64,000 nucleotides of DNA from Xanthobacter autotrophicus Py2 (GCA_000017645.1 CP000781.1:3955501-4019500); one strand, 5' to 3'; positions 18,439 to 28,396 are shown, numbered from the stretch's first letter. The notes: generated by a model not told the origin, from the letters alone. Translations and numbers: made by a program.

Positions 18439-19581
18439 ATGACACAGCTTGACGTTACGGTGCCGTTGTTTGCAATTCATCATCACAAGATTGGTGGAAC
18501 GGAATCGGCGGTCTACAATCTGGTGCACGGCCTGGCGCGAACCGACGCGCGGCTCACCATCGCCTTTGCCGAGGCCGGACGCTTTTCGCCTGAGTTCCAG
18601 CAGTGGATGGTGGACAATCCGCACGTCGCCCAGGCGATCCTGCCGGCTATTCGTGGCTCGAAGAACACCCGCTTTCTCGAGGAAACGCTTTTCGAGCTGA
18701 AGCGTGGCAAAGAGGGATGGGTCGTTTACCCAAACTATTTCCTGCCGCCGCGTCTGGGTTCAAGAAAATCTGCCGTTATTCTTCATGATATCCAGTACAA
18801 GGTTCTGCCGCAGTACCACAGCGCCAAGCGCAAGGCCTGGTTGAACTTTTACCTGAAGGGGCTGTTCAAGCGGGCTGACGTGGTCCTGTCCATCTCGAAT
18901 TCCGAGAAAAACCTGGTCGCTGAGCATTTCGGCGCCGAGGCGGCGAGCCGCTGCCAGGTCATTTATAACGCCATCGACTGGCATCGCTTCGAGGGCGGGC
19001 CGATCAGCCAGCGCATCGTCGATCTGGCGCAGCGCCCCTATATCCTTACGGTCAGTCATCCTTTCCCGCACAAGAACATCTCGACGCTCATCAAGGCCTT
19101 CAACGCCATCAGCCAGACGGACAAGGAGATCCGCCTGTACCTGGTGGGCAAGGACTCCCCCGAGCGGCGTCAGCTGATCACCGAGAACGCGGATCCGGCG
19201 GCTGTGGACCGCATCGAGCTGACCGGCGTGGTCAGCGATGCGGAACTGGGCGAGCTGTACCGTCGGGCGCGGGTGTTTGCCCTGCCGTCCCTCTACGAAG
19301 GGTTCGGGATGCCGGCCGTGGAAGCCATGGGCCTCGGTGTGCCGACGGTCGCCAGCGGCGTGACCTCGCTGCCCGAGGTGACGCTGGGCCAGGCCAGCTA
19401 TGTCGACGATCCGTTGAGTGTCGGCGGCTGGATCGACGCCATATCGGCCCTTCTTGAGCGCGGAGGGCGTGTCGCTCCCGAAGTGGTCGAGCAGATTCGC
19501 CAGAAATATGAACCCAAACACGTTGCGGAAAACCTGCTCGACGTTTTGGCGTCGGCAGACGCCGCTGGAACATCAAGGTGA
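18439..19581 (+). CDS. Family 4 glycosyltransferase
   Basis: A 380-residue GT4 protein. FAIHHHKIGGTESAVYNLVHGL forms the N-terminal acceptor loop; donor-binding half shows YILTVSHPFPHKNISTLIKAF, ELTGVVSDAELGELYRRA and LPSLYEGFGMPAVEAMGLGVPTVAS, with the EX7E motif (E-GFGMPAV-E). Cytosolic enzyme acting on a lipid-linked intermediate. It begins 17 bp after the glycoside hydrolase-like gene and its stop overlaps the next glycosyltransferase start (TGATG), indicating an operon. Sugar specificity cannot be deduced. Confidence 0.93.
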   Translation: MTQLDVTVPLFAIHHHKIGGTESAVYNLVHGLARTDARLTIAFAEAGRFSPEFQQWMVDNPHVAQAILPAIRGSKNTRFLEETLFELKRGKEGWVVYPNYFLPPRLGSRKSAVILHDIQYKVLPQYHSAKRKAWLNFYLKGLFKRADVVLSISNSEKNLVAEHFGAEAASRCQVIYNAIDWHRFEGGPISQRIVDLAQRPYILTVSHPFPHKNISTLIKAFNAISQTDKEIRLYLVGKDSPERRQLITENADPAAVDRIELTGVVSDAELGELYRRARVFALPSLYEGFGMPAVEAMGLGVPTVASGVTSLPEVTLGQASYVDDPLSVGGWIDAISALLERGGRVAPEVVEQIRQKYEPKHVAENLLDVLASADAAGTSR

Positions 19582-20507
19582 TGAACATGGATCGCGCCGT
19601 CGTCGTCATCCCAACCTACAATGCCAGTCGTCATTTGGGAGACCTGCTGCCTGCGCTGCAGCAGCAGGGGCTGCGTCCGGATCAGTATTTCGTCATCGAC
19701 AGTTCGTCGGGCGACGATACGCTCGCGCGTGTCGGGGCGTTCGGGGCACGCACCCACCGCATCGACAAGAAGGAGTTCAACCACGGCGGAACGCGGCGCC
19801 TCGCCGCCAACCTCAATCCGGAGGCGGAATTCCTGATCTACATGACTCAGGATGCCATTCCCGAGCCGGGCGCCATCAAGCGCCTTCTCGAGGCGTTTGC
19901 GGACGACAAGGTGGGTGTCGCCTACGGGCGGCAGCTGCCCCGTGCCAAGTCCTCGGCCATCGAGCGGCACGCCCGGCTTGCGAACTATCCCGCGATCAAC
20001 GAGGTTCGCAGCATCGAGGACGCCAGCCGGCTCGGGATCAAGACCGTGTTCTGCTCCAACTCCTTCGCCGCCTATCGGCGCACCGCCCTTGAAGGCGTCG
20101 GCAACTTTCCGGAAGACAACTACTTCGCTGAAGATCAGGTGGTCTCGGGCCGCATGTTGCTGAGCGGATGGCGCATTGCCTATGTCGGGGATGCCGCAGT
20201 CGTGCACAGCCACGACTACACCATCAAGGAGGACTTCCGGCGCTATTTCGACGTGGGCGTGTTCCACGGCCGAAACCCGTGGCTGCTGGAGAAGCTTGGC
20301 AAGGCCGAGGGCGCGGGCATGGCCTTCATCAAGTCCGAGACCGCGTATCTGCTGAAGCACGACCCGCTGGCTCTGCCGTCGGCGGGCGTGCGCACGCTGG
20401 CGAAGTATGTCGCCTATAAGCTCGGGCAGAGGGAAGCCAAGCTCTCGCCGAAGACCAAGGCGTTCCTGAGCATGCAGCCGGGCTATTGGCGCAATCAGAT
20501 CAGGTGA
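19581..20507 (+). CDS. Family 2 glycosyltransferase, rhamnosyltransferase-like
   Basis: About 308 residues, GT-A fold. The N-terminus VVVIPTYNASRHLGDLLPAL, the DSSSGDDTLA loop, and the block FNHGGTRRLAA are typical of RfbF-type putative rhamnosyltransferases; MTQDAIPEPGAI supplies the DXD-like donor site and NYFAEDQVVSGRML the catalytic ED. Given the dTDP-rhamnose operon 4 kb upstream, transfer of L-rhamnose is the best guess. The start may be ATG 19581, which overlaps the previous stop, or ATG 19587. Confidence 0.92.
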   Translation: MNMDRAVVVIPTYNASRHLGDLLPALQQQGLRPDQYFVIDSSSGDDTLARVGAFGARTHRIDKKEFNHGGTRRLAANLNPEAEFLIYMTQDAIPEPGAIKRLLEAFADDKVGVAYGRQLPRAKSSAIERHARLANYPAINEVRSIEDASRLGIKTVFCSNSFAAYRRTALEGVGNFPEDNYFAEDQVVSGRMLLSGWRIAYVGDAAVVHSHDYTIKEDFRRYFDVGVFHGRNPWLLEKLGKAEGAGMAFIKSETAYLLKHDPLALPSAGVRTLAKYVAYKLGQREAKLSPKTKAFLSMQPGYWRNQIR

Positions 20508-20603
20508 CATGGCTGCCTGAGGCAGAGTTAGGCGCGGTTCGATGCGGCGGCCGGCACGTTGGGGTCGCAAAACCACCGGGTTCCGGGGGTGCAGGAGATT
20601 GAG

Positions 20604-21563
20604 ATGAGTGGAAAGATTATCGTTTTCGGCGGTTCTGGATTTGTCGGCACCCATCTTATTCGATCGCTCGTAGCGCAGGGCGAGCAGATCGTCAGCGTGG
20701 ACATCCGTCCGCAGCGCGAAACCCTTCCGCAGGTGGACTATCGGATCGGAGACGTCCGGGACCTGTCGGCCTTCGAGGTCGATGGCCCGGTCGCGACGAT
20801 CTACAATTTCGCCGCGGTCCACACCACGCCCGGCCATCCCTTCTGGGAGTATTACGACACCAACATCAATGGCGCGATCGAGATCACCGCCTGGGCGCGG
20901 CGCTATGGTGTGAACGACATCGTGTTCACCAGCTCCATCTCGGTCTACGGCCCGTCGGAAGAGACCAAGTCGGAAGTCTCCACACCGGCGCCGCAGTCTG
21001 CCTACGGCTATTCCAAGCTGATGGCCGAGCGCATTCACCGCATCTGGTTCGACGAGGCGCCGGGCCGGCGGCTGACCGTGGTGCGTCCGGCGGTGGTGTT
21101 CGGCCGCGGCGAGAGGGGCAACTTTACCCGCCTCGCGCGGCTGCTCCAGAAGGGCTTCTTTGTCTATCCGGGGCGCCGCGACACCATCAAGGCCTGCGTC
21201 TATGTGGAAGACCTGCTGGATTCCATCGCCTTCGCCAAAAACAGCCCCGAACCGTTCAAGTTCTACAACGCGGCCTATCCGGAGCGTTACACGCTGGAGC
21301 AGGTAGTCTCGCTCTTCATCGCGGACCACTTTCCCAATGGGAAGACCTACACAATTCCCCGCGGCGTCATGATGACGGGCGCCTCGATCCTTGAGAAAAC
21401 CAGCTTTCTCAAGATCGGCATTCACCCCGAACGGGTGATGAAGCTGGTGCGCTCAACCGATATTTTCCCGGGGTGGCTCACATCGAAAGGATACGTGTTT
21501 CCTTACAATCTCAAGGCGGGCCTCCAGCGCTGGTCCGACCAGGGCAACAAGGCCTTCGACTGA
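20604..21563 (+). CDS. NAD-dependent epimerase/dehydratase family protein
   Basis: A 319-residue extended short-chain dehydrogenase. GGSGFVGTHLIRSL binds the nucleotide; FTSSISVYGPSEE supplies the Ser and AYGYSKLMAE the Tyr/Lys pair. The C-terminal half is less like GalE or RmlB and I cannot name the substrate; it may make a deoxy or epimerised nucleotide sugar for the EPS. Start at ATG 20604 preceded by GCAGGAG; an in-frame ATG at 20559 is less likely. It is the last gene before a more AT-rich stretch. Confidence 0.88.
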   Translation: MSGKIIVFGGSGFVGTHLIRSLVAQGEQIVSVDIRPQRETLPQVDYRIGDVRDLSAFEVDGPVATIYNFAAVHTTPGHPFWEYYDTNINGAIEITAWARRYGVNDIVFTSSISVYGPSEETKSEVSTPAPQSAYGYSKLMAERIHRIWFDEAPGRRLTVVRPAVVFGRGERGNFTRLARLLQKGFFVYPGRRDTIKACVYVEDLLDSIAFAKNSPEPFKFYNAAYPERYTLEQVVSLFIADHFPNGKTYTIPRGVMMTGASILEKTSFLKIGIHPERVMKLVRSTDIFPGWLTSKGYVFPYNLKAGLQRWSDQGNKAFD

Positions 21564-21895
21564 GCGGGGGGGGATCCGGCCGGAGCGGAGAGGTCCCGAA
21601 CGAGCCTCTAAATTTGTTTGGTGGGGATCGCCGGCTGGATTCGGGCTTTGCATTCAAAGTTGCATATTGCGAAACTAAGCGCTGTGGTAATGTAGCTGAG
21701 TTGTTCGGAAAGCCGTCCGATCGGCGATATGGCTTAGGCTGGGACTTTTGGAAAAATCCAGCAGAGGAAGGGTAATTTGTCGTATCGGTTCGACGGAGCA
21801 GCCGATGCGGTGTTTCGTCGATTTTCACTCACTGGTTCAATGTGGCAAGTTGAGCTGGCCGATCCACGCCTGAAGCGCAGTCAAAAGTAAGACAT
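21564..21895. other. 332-bp AT-rich intergenic region
   Basis: No gene is seen. Base composition is visibly lower in GC than the flanks. It holds motif site D and presumably the promoter of the glycosyltransferase at 21896. Confidence 0.6.
21660..21674 (-). promoter_or_regulatory. Candidate operator motif, site D
   Basis: On the minus strand this reads TTTCGCAATATGCAA, 13 of 15 positions identical to site C. It lies 221 bp before the next start codon, about the same distance as site A from the Wzc-like gene. Confidence 0.35.
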
Positions 21896-22978
21896 ATGAA
21901 ACTGCTTCATGTTTGTGAGAGTGTGATCGGTGGGACTGGTTCCTATATCTCCGAACTCATTCCGAAGCAGGTAGAATTATACGGGGCAGAGAATGTTGTT
22001 TTATTGATCCCTGGAAATCAAATGCACTATTTGGATGCCGAGGTCGTAGCATCCGGTGTCAAGATGATACCCTTTTCAAGGAAGTCGCGATTCTGGGGGA
22101 TTTCCAGCTTCGTATCGACTTACCTAAAGGTGCTCAGGGACTTCAACCCTGATGTCGTGCATGCCCACTCCTCCATCGCGGGCTTCGTGGTTCGCTTGAT
22201 CGGCGTGCGGAGAAAATACTCCATCGTCTTCTGCCCCCATGGCTGGTCCGTGGACATAAAGGGCGCAAGGATCATGCGGGCCATCGCAGAGTGCGTGGAG
22301 CGCGTGCTCGCTTATAATACCGACCGGGTTGTTCTGATCTCGCAGCACGAATATCGCCGGGCTGGCGACCTTGGTTTTCCTGAGGAAAAGCTCAGCCTGG
22401 TGATCAGCGGCATCATGCCGGATCCGCCGCATGTGGCGGCTGCGAAGTGGGAGGACTCCCGCTTGAAGGTGCTATTCGCGGGCCGTTTCGATTTCCAGAA
22501 GGGTGTCGACGTTCTCCTTCATGCTGTGGAGGGCCAGGGGGCTCGCATGAGCCTGAGGCTGGTGGGCGGAGGGGTCGTCAACAGTTTGAACCTGCCGGAG
22601 AGCCTGCCGCTGCATGTGGCCAATCTCGGCTGGCTCGACCGGCTGGATGTCTGCGCCCAGATGAAAAGCTGTGACGTGCTCGTGGTGCCGTCACGCTGGG
22701 AGGGCTTCGGCCTTGTTGCGATCGAGGCCATGCGGCTCGGTGTTCCGGTGGTCGCTTCGGCGGTTGGTGGCCTGAGGGAGATCCTGGGCGAAGGCCAGTA
22801 CGGCGTCATCGTGCCACCAGAGGATCCCGAAGCGTTGTGCGCCGCCTTGCTCAGCCTGACGCCGGCGCGCCTCAAGGAACTGTCGGAGCTTGGCCGCGCT
22901 CGCTTTCTCGCGGCCTATTCATCCGAACGCATGGTGCGGGAGATCGACGCCGTATATGCTGCAGCGCGGAAAAGATGA
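21896..22978 (+). CDS. Family 4 glycosyltransferase
   Basis: A 360-residue GT4 protein. MKLLHVCESVIGGTGSYISE is the acceptor loop; VVHAHSSIAGFVVRLIG, VLFAGRFDFQKGVDVLLHAV and VVPSRWEGFGLVAIEAMRLG (EX7E) mark the fold. The first third of the gene is lower in GC than the surrounding genes, as is the upstream gap, which may mean more recent acquisition of this cassette. No strong Shine-Dalgarno precedes ATG 21896, but it gives the usual N-terminus. The polymerase gene follows after 182 bp. Confidence 0.93.
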   Translation: MKLLHVCESVIGGTGSYISELIPKQVELYGAENVVLLIPGNQMHYLDAEVVASGVKMIPFSRKSRFWGISSFVSTYLKVLRDFNPDVVHAHSSIAGFVVRLIGVRRKYSIVFCPHGWSVDIKGARIMRAIAECVERVLAYNTDRVVLISQHEYRRAGDLGFPEEKLSLVISGIMPDPPHVAAAKWEDSRLKVLFAGRFDFQKGVDVLLHAVEGQGARMSLRLVGGGVVNSLNLPESLPLHVANLGWLDRLDVCAQMKSCDVLVVPSRWEGFGLVAIEAMRLGVPVVASAVGGLREILGEGQYGVIVPPEDPEALCAALLSLTPARLKELSELGRARFLAAYSSERMVREIDAVYAAARKR

Positions 22979-23160
22979 TACGCTTCTGACTGTCGTTTGC
23001 CCGCGCCAGACATTCCGGCGGCAGGGTGGCGATGTTGGAGTAGAGATCTTCCGGCATCGGCAGGGGTGGTGCTCTGTTCCTCCTGCGTGCGATGGGGGGT
23101 GACGTTTTGGGTGCCGCAGGGTGAGCGGCGCGCGGTCAGATTTGGAAGCGAGGGATCGTT

Positions 23161-24507
23161 ATGAGAGGTGTCGCATCGGCAAGGAAGGAGTCGGACCTTC
23201 TCTATCTGTTCATGGTCATCGCATTCCTGTTGTTTGCGACGCGCGATGGTTTGACCGGGGCCGTTCGCTATTTTCTCTCCCTCGTGCATCTCGATATGCT
23301 CTGGTTCGTTCCGGACCTGATGGCGTTTGCGTTGGTCGTTGTTTTTGCCTATCAGCAGATCTTTGTAAAACGAAACCCGATTGGGATTATGTTCGTTTTC
23401 GCCTTCATATTTTCTCTCGGTGTCAGTGTCTATTTTATGAAGAGTGACGTGTTGGCCTTTGTGTCGACGATCAAAAGTTTTACGCCGATGTTTATCGGAT
23501 TTTGTTTTTACAATCGATCGATCACCGAACGGCGCTGGGTCAGGTGGTTCCTGATAGCTCTGCTCGCCGCATCTATTGTGGGCCTGATCCTCAACCGCTT
23601 TGTCGAGTATCCGTGGGCCGGTCAGACCATCACCGCCTTTGGCGTGGAAAAGCAGGCGAGCAAACTCTGGTGGCAGGGGGGCGAAGTCCGCTACGGCGGG
23701 TTTGCCGGTGACAGCACCATGGCCGCCTATATGGTGGTGTTCATCTACGCGCTGCTGTCGCCCTATATGAGCCTTGCCGTCAATGTCGCCCTGTGGCCGT
23801 TCATGGGGTGGGCCATTCAGACGTCAACGAGCAAGACCGCGCTTGGTATCTTTGTTATCTATGTGATGATGTTCATCTTTGCCAGGTTGCTGAAGTATCC
23901 TGAGCGGATCAAAACCTTCCTTCGGCGCACGGCCTTGTGGTCATTCCTGGCCCTGCTTCTTCCTCCCGTGCTCATGCTGGCCCTGTCTGGGGTTAGCCTG
24001 GAGGATTTGTCTCCGACCCTTATGAGTATGGCTGACCGCATCAACAACACATGGCAGCAGCCGTTCGAGACGGTCGCGGAATTGTTCCCTGTAGGACTGG
24101 TGTTGGGTTGTGGCATCGGATGTTTTGCTTATCCCATGCAATATACGCCTATGGCGGACTATCATGTTCCGCTCGACAATTTTTACATGACGACATTCAT
24201 AATGATGGGGTTTCCGTTTCTTGTAACCGTTTTGTATCAAATTTACAGCGTTCGTTACATCAAGGATCCCGTTCGTTTGTCTTTGATCACTCTGTTCAAT
24301 TTGTACAGCATTACGGTCCAATGCTACGGCCCGTCGTTCGCGACGCTGATGTACGGCTATATTTTCAGCGAGATGTTCGGCATGGCTTGGCGGCTTGAAC
24401 GAAGGATCCAGCCCATGCCGACGATCGCTTCCAGCCTGGGCGTCGCGACCTCGTGGAGTGGAGGCGGCGACGTGGGGCTCAAGGCCGGGCGGCAGCCTGC
24501 GCGGTAA
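23161..24507 (+). CDS. Wzy-like polysaccharide polymerase (O-antigen ligase/polymerase-like membrane protein)
   Basis: A 448-residue protein with roughly ten or more hydrophobic segments spread over its length and a large loop between helices about residues 150-195, which contains WWQGGEVRYGGFAGDSTMAAYM. This layout fits Wzy polymerases, which join lipid-linked repeat units in the periplasm; these proteins are poorly conserved, so the call rests on topology and context. A GAGGGA tract sits six bases before the ATG. Its 3' end overlaps the convergent acyltransferase by 29 bp. GC content is lower than that of its neighbours. Confidence 0.75.
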   Translation: MRGVASARKESDLLYLFMVIAFLLFATRDGLTGAVRYFLSLVHLDMLWFVPDLMAFALVVVFAYQQIFVKRNPIGIMFVFAFIFSLGVSVYFMKSDVLAFVSTIKSFTPMFIGFCFYNRSITERRWVRWFLIALLAASIVGLILNRFVEYPWAGQTITAFGVEKQASKLWWQGGEVRYGGFAGDSTMAAYMVVFIYALLSPYMSLAVNVALWPFMGWAIQTSTSKTALGIFVIYVMMFIFARLLKYPERIKTFLRRTALWSFLALLLPPVLMLALSGVSLEDLSPTLMSMADRINNTWQQPFETVAELFPVGLVLGCGIGCFAYPMQYTPMADYHVPLDNFYMTTFIMMGFPFLVTVLYQIYSVRYIKDPVRLSLITLFNLYSITVQCYGPSFATLMYGYIFSEMFGMAWRLERRIQPMPTIASSLGVATSWSGGGDVGLKAGRQPAR

Positions 24508-25033
24508 GGGCATCGGTCGGCGTGGCGATGCGGATCACCCGGCCTGGGTTGCCCACGACCACGCCACCGTCCGGGACATCCTTGATCACGACCGAACTCG
24601 CGCCGATGGTGGCACTCCTGCCGATGGTGACCGGGCCGATGACGACTGCGCCGGTGTAAAGCACGGCTCCGTCTTCGACGGCCGGATAGATCGGTGAACT
24701 TGCCACGCGCCCGAGCGTCACGCTCTGGTAGATGGTGACGTTGGTGCCGATGCGCACTCCGGAGCCGATGACGATGGCCGCCGGGTGGGGCAGGAGCAGT
24801 CCGGGGCCGATCTCCGCCTCAAGGTTGATGTGGCAGCTGGTGCGCGTGACGTTCCAGCCCCAGATGGCGATGCCCAGGCGCCGCAACCGCGAGCGGTACA
24901 GATGCGCCGCGACCCGGTGGAGAAATACAGCGGCGAACGGCGGGTTGAAGAGGAATACGGTGGGGAGCCGACCCAGGCGGCTGTGCCCGGTGGCTGCCTT
25001 CATGTCCGCTTTCACGGTCTGCCAGAAACCCAT
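24479..25033 (-). CDS. Hexapeptide-repeat acyltransferase (serine acetyltransferase-like)
   Basis: A 184-residue left-handed beta-helix protein. The N-terminal helical part is followed by hexapeptide repeats: INLEAEIGPGLLLPHP, AIVIGSGVRIGTNVTIYQSV, AVVIGPVTIGRSATIGASSV and VIKDVPDGGVVVGNPGRVI, the CysE-like trimer pattern. In an EPS locus it more probably acetylates a sugar than serine (inference). ATG 25033 has an AGGGA upstream; a longer in-frame start at 25072 adds a basic leader. A second member is at 37097-37687. Downstream partner of the flippase gene on the same strand, with about 80 bp between. Confidence 0.88.
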   Translation of the reverse strand: MGFWQTVKADMKAATGHSRLGRLPTVFLFNPPFAAVFLHRVAAHLYRSRLRRLGIAIWGWNVTRTSCHINLEAEIGPGLLLPHPAAIVIGSGVRIGTNVTIYQSVTLGRVASSPIYPAVEDGAVLYTGAVVIGPVTIGRSATIGASSVVIKDVPDGGVVVGNPGRVIRIATPTDALTAQAAARP

Positions 25034-25114
25034 TGTTGCATCCCTGTGTGTGGTTCGTCGTTCGCGGCCCAAGTGAGCCTGTTGCGAAAATTGGGTGTCA
25101 GTCCGCGCGCAATG

Positions 25115-26395
25115 TCAGCTGTTTCCCTGCGCGGGCGGCCCGCCCTGAGTCTGCCGGCGAATGAAAACGATGAGGAAGCCTGCCCTCACCGTCGCCACGA
25201 TCAGTGCCGTTGCCAGCGTGGCGATGCCCGTGCCGAGGAAACCGAACTCGGAGATCATGACGTAGGCCATGGCGCCGGTCAGGAACAGGCCGGCCAGATT
25301 GATAGTGGCGTAGTGGTTGTCCTTGCGCATGCTGGTCAGGCCGACATTGAAGAGGTCGGAGCAGCACCTCACGATGGCGGCGACGAGCATCAGCACGAAC
25401 ACATCACGGTGCTGGGCCAGCTCTGGCATGTTGAGATAACCCATGAAGGCCTCGCACGTGATGAACAGCGCCACCGCGATGGCAGTGGAGAAGGAGGCCG
25501 TCTTGATGAGCTGCTGGCGCATGGAGCGGCGCCACTGGTCGATCTTGCCGCTGTTATGGGCCTTGAACAGCATGGGTAGCGCGAGCTGAACCACGGCTGT
25601 CGCCATCAGCGTCTGGAGGGAATTGGCGAGTGACCAGTAGAAGGTATAGAGGCCGGTCAGCTTCAGCCCTAGCAGGAAGGACACGATGTAGCGGTCCATA
25701 TAGACAAGGCCGACGAGGCCGAGATCGGCCACATAGATGTACCAAGAGCCCTTCAGCCGTTCGGTGACCCAGGCCTTCTCCAGCGGCAGCGAGAGGGTCT
25801 CCCGCAGCGGCAGGTCGCGGATCACGTAGAGCAGGTACCCAAGCGCCACCACATAGCTCGCGATCCAGCCGACGAAGACCGTCTCGAGGGTGCGCATCTG
25901 CGGAAACATGATGCCCGCCACCATGACGAACGGCACCCACGCGGCCAGGCGGATAAACACCAGAACGTTGGCTTCGACGGACTTTTCCATGGCGATGAGC
26001 GGGATGTGAATATCCATCCCGTACACTTCGAGCCAGATGAGGATCGTGATGAAAATTTCGATGTGGCCGATCCTGTATCCCGTGACGAGGGCCAGGACGA
26101 GGCCGAGCAGTGTGGCTGCCGTCAGCGAGAGCGTCGTGACGAGCAGGCGCGTCTTCACCCGCGGCACGGCCTCGATGAGGCCGAGGCCGACGATATCGCG
26201 GGCGACGAAATAATTCAGGCCCCAGCCCAGCAGGGCCGGCGCGATGCCCACCGCGCCCAGGGCCAGGCCGTAGATGCCCGAGGCTTCCAGGCCGAGATAC
26301 TTGATGATGTAGAAGGACAGGAGAAAGCGGAAGACCAGGCTGGAGCCGCGCAAGCCCAGATTGAACAGGCTGTTGAAGCGCTTCAAAAATCGCAT
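25115..26395 (-). CDS. Wzx-like polysaccharide flippase (PST/MVF family)
   Basis: A 426-residue protein with about 12 hydrophobic helices, starting RFLKRFNSLFNLGLRGSSLVFRFLLSFYIIKYLG, where polysaccharide transporters usually have their first helix pair. Later stretches such as VADLGLVGLVYMDRYIVSFLLG and ALPMLFKAHNSGK are also typical of the MATE-like flippase group. It would carry undecaprenyl-linked repeat units across the inner membrane for the Wzy-like polymerase. On the minus strand downstream of a glycosyltransferase gene (76-bp gap) and upstream of the acyltransferase, probably one transcript. Confidence 0.88.
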   Translation of the reverse strand: MRFLKRFNSLFNLGLRGSSLVFRFLLSFYIIKYLGLEASGIYGLALGAVGIAPALLGWGLNYFVARDIVGLGLIEAVPRVKTRLLVTTLSLTAATLLGLVLALVTGYRIGHIEIFITILIWLEVYGMDIHIPLIAMEKSVEANVLVFIRLAAWVPFVMVAGIMFPQMRTLETVFVGWIASYVVALGYLLYVIRDLPLRETLSLPLEKAWVTERLKGSWYIYVADLGLVGLVYMDRYIVSFLLGLKLTGLYTFYWSLANSLQTLMATAVVQLALPMLFKAHNSGKIDQWRRSMRQQLIKTASFSTAIAVALFITCEAFMGYLNMPELAQHRDVFVLMLVAAIVRCCSDLFNVGLTSMRKDNHYATINLAGLFLTGAMAYVMISEFGFLGTGIATLATALIVATVRAGFLIVFIRRQTQGGPPAQGNS

Positions 26396-26471
26396 GGGCG
26401 ATGTCCTTCAGGCAAAAGTCGTCCGCGCCGGCCCGCGGGCTTCATCCGCTCGCGGCGCAGGTGGGGCGGCC

Positions 26472-27644
26472 TCACCGGCCACCGGCGTGTTCGGGAGAAA
26501 GGGAGGCGGCTTCAAGCGGGCGCAGCGCGTCGAGCAGCCGGCGCGCGCTGTCCTCCCAGGAGAATGCGCGCGTCCTGAGGTAGCCGGCCTCGCGCAGTGC
26601 GGCGCCGTCGAACGCAGGGTTCGCGCACCGGCGCATGGCATCGGCCATGGATGCCTCGTCGAGGGGATCGAAATAGAGCGCGGCGTCGGCGCAGACTTCC
26701 CGGACGGGAGGGATATCGGCAGCCAGGACCGGGCAGCCGGCCGTCATCGCCTCCAGCGGCGGGATGCCGAAGCCCTCATAGATGCTGGGAAAGACCAGCG
26801 CGACGGCGCTGCGATAGAGCGCCTGCACCTCGCCGTCGCTCAGTCGCCCGGTCGCCACGACGTTCGGGTGGGTGGTGCCGACATCGGAGCGGGCGAATGC
26901 GGCGGCGGCCTTTCCCACCAGGACAAAGGAGATGTCGTCGCAGTCCAGCGCCAGAAACGCGCGGACCGCACGGGCGAGGTTCTTGTTGGGCGCCGGCGAG
27001 CCCACGGCCAGCAGGAAGCGCTTGCCCTGAAGTCCGAAGCGGTCCAGCACCGAGACATCGGGCTCGATCTCCGCCATGTGGTCCACCGCGTTGGGGATGA
27101 CCGCGATGGATCCGGCGGGCACGCCGAGCAGAGCCGACAGTTCCCGCCGCGAGAACTCGGAAACCGTCGCCAGCCGGGCGCGCCGCGCCAGCAGACGCCC
27201 GAGCTGGCGGTGCACGGTGCCGTAGCGGCGGGAGAAGTTCTCCGGATGACGATAGACCAGCGCGTCGTGGATGACCGTCAACTGGCGGCCGTGGAGCACG
27301 GGCCCCGAATTGCACAGATTGACGAGGGTGCCATTCCTGCTTGCCCAGAACAGCTCCGTCTGCTCCCAGGGATGCCCGGACAGTCGGCCGACCGTGCGGA
27401 AGGGCAGGGGGCCGAGCCACTCGGGCCGTTCCACACCGGTTGGGGCAAGGACAGTCCAGCGCAATGCGGGCTCCGTCCGGGCGCGCGCGACGATTTCCTT
27501 CAGGACGAGGGTCGCAAACCGTTCGACGCCGGTCACGGGCCGGCCGATGAAGCGGCCGTTGACGAAGATTGTGGGCATGACGGTCATGCGCACTAGCGTG
27601 GAAAGAGCACGCTTGCCGGGTCCACCGGCCTGGCGGAAAGGCAT
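26472..27644 (-). CDS. Family 4 glycosyltransferase
   Basis: About 390 residues (or 371 from ATG 27587). IFVNGRFIGRPVTGVERFAT is the typical N-terminal block of mannosyltransferase-like GT4 proteins; VSEFSRRELSALLGV, FLLAVGSPAPNKNLARAVRAF and VFPSIYEGFGIPPLEAMTAGCPVLA (EX7E) follow. The cluster also makes GDP-mannose, so mannose transfer is possible but unproven. None of the possible starts (27644, 27587, 27578) has a clear Shine-Dalgarno; homology begins only after the third. First gene of a minus-strand set glycosyltransferase-flippase-acyltransferase. Confidence 0.92.
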   Translation of the reverse strand: MPFRQAGGPGKRALSTLVRMTVMPTIFVNGRFIGRPVTGVERFATLVLKEIVARARTEPALRWTVLAPTGVERPEWLGPLPFRTVGRLSGHPWEQTELFWASRNGTLVNLCNSGPVLHGRQLTVIHDALVYRHPENFSRRYGTVHRQLGRLLARRARLATVSEFSRRELSALLGVPAGSIAVIPNAVDHMAEIEPDVSVLDRFGLQGKRFLLAVGSPAPNKNLARAVRAFLALDCDDISFVLVGKAAAAFARSDVGTTHPNVVATGRLSDGEVQALYRSAVALVFPSIYEGFGIPPLEAMTAGCPVLAADIPPVREVCADAALYFDPLDEASMADAMRRCANPAFDGAALREAGYLRTRAFSWEDSARRLLDALRPLEAASLSPEHAGGR

Positions 27645-28396
27645 GCTGCAATGCGGTAACGAGGGCGGCGCAGTTTTATCGTGGTGCTCGGGCGCACGCC
27701 GCCGGTGTTGCGGTAGACGCTGGCAGTGGATGCGTTTGCATGCGCCATGCTCTCACCTGTTCGTTGCGGGTCGGCCGAAGGCCATCGTCAATTTCGTCCC
27801 TACAGGCTCTAAGCTATCTTCGCATGTGCGAGAAGGGGGCGGGAAGCGGTCGTGTCGAGTGGATCGCCGGGTCGAGGCGGCCTCGGGAAGCGTCCCCGGC
27901 GATGGGCCTTGCGTCGGTCCGTGGCGGCCGCGTCAACACGCCTCAGGTGGGCACCCGCCCCCGGCTGTCGGCGGATCTTCCCTTGGGGTTGCTGGCTGTC
28001 GCGCACCGGGCGTTCGCCGGAAGAGTTGTTTCGCCGCAGCGCCCTCGCGTTTGTCATTGTGATCGTGAGCCCGTCCGAGGTCGGCCAGAGCGTCAGGCAT
28101 CATGGCGACGCTGCAGCCCCGCCTCGGATGTGAATCCCAAATTTTTGACCCATGCCAAAGCGGCCGGCGGGGATTGCTGGCAGATTTCCAAAGGTTGCAA
28201 TGCAGCAGCTCCGACGACCGCAATCTGGCGGTGCCAGGCGCGTTACACGATCTCAAACGTTGGTGCCCGGCAAAATACTGTCTGGTGCTTCACGTTGGTC
28301 TTGTCTGGCGACCATGGTTTGACATCGAGCATGCCGGCGCGATGGCGCGGTGTGTCGCATTGATGTCTTTAGTGGTCATGATCTTCATGTGACGCA

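Noticed and set aside
27809..28363. Small genes in the gap before the giant protein
   Set aside because: Open frames on both strands overlap one another, have no Shine-Dalgarno and encode Arg/Pro-rich sequences of no recognisable family.
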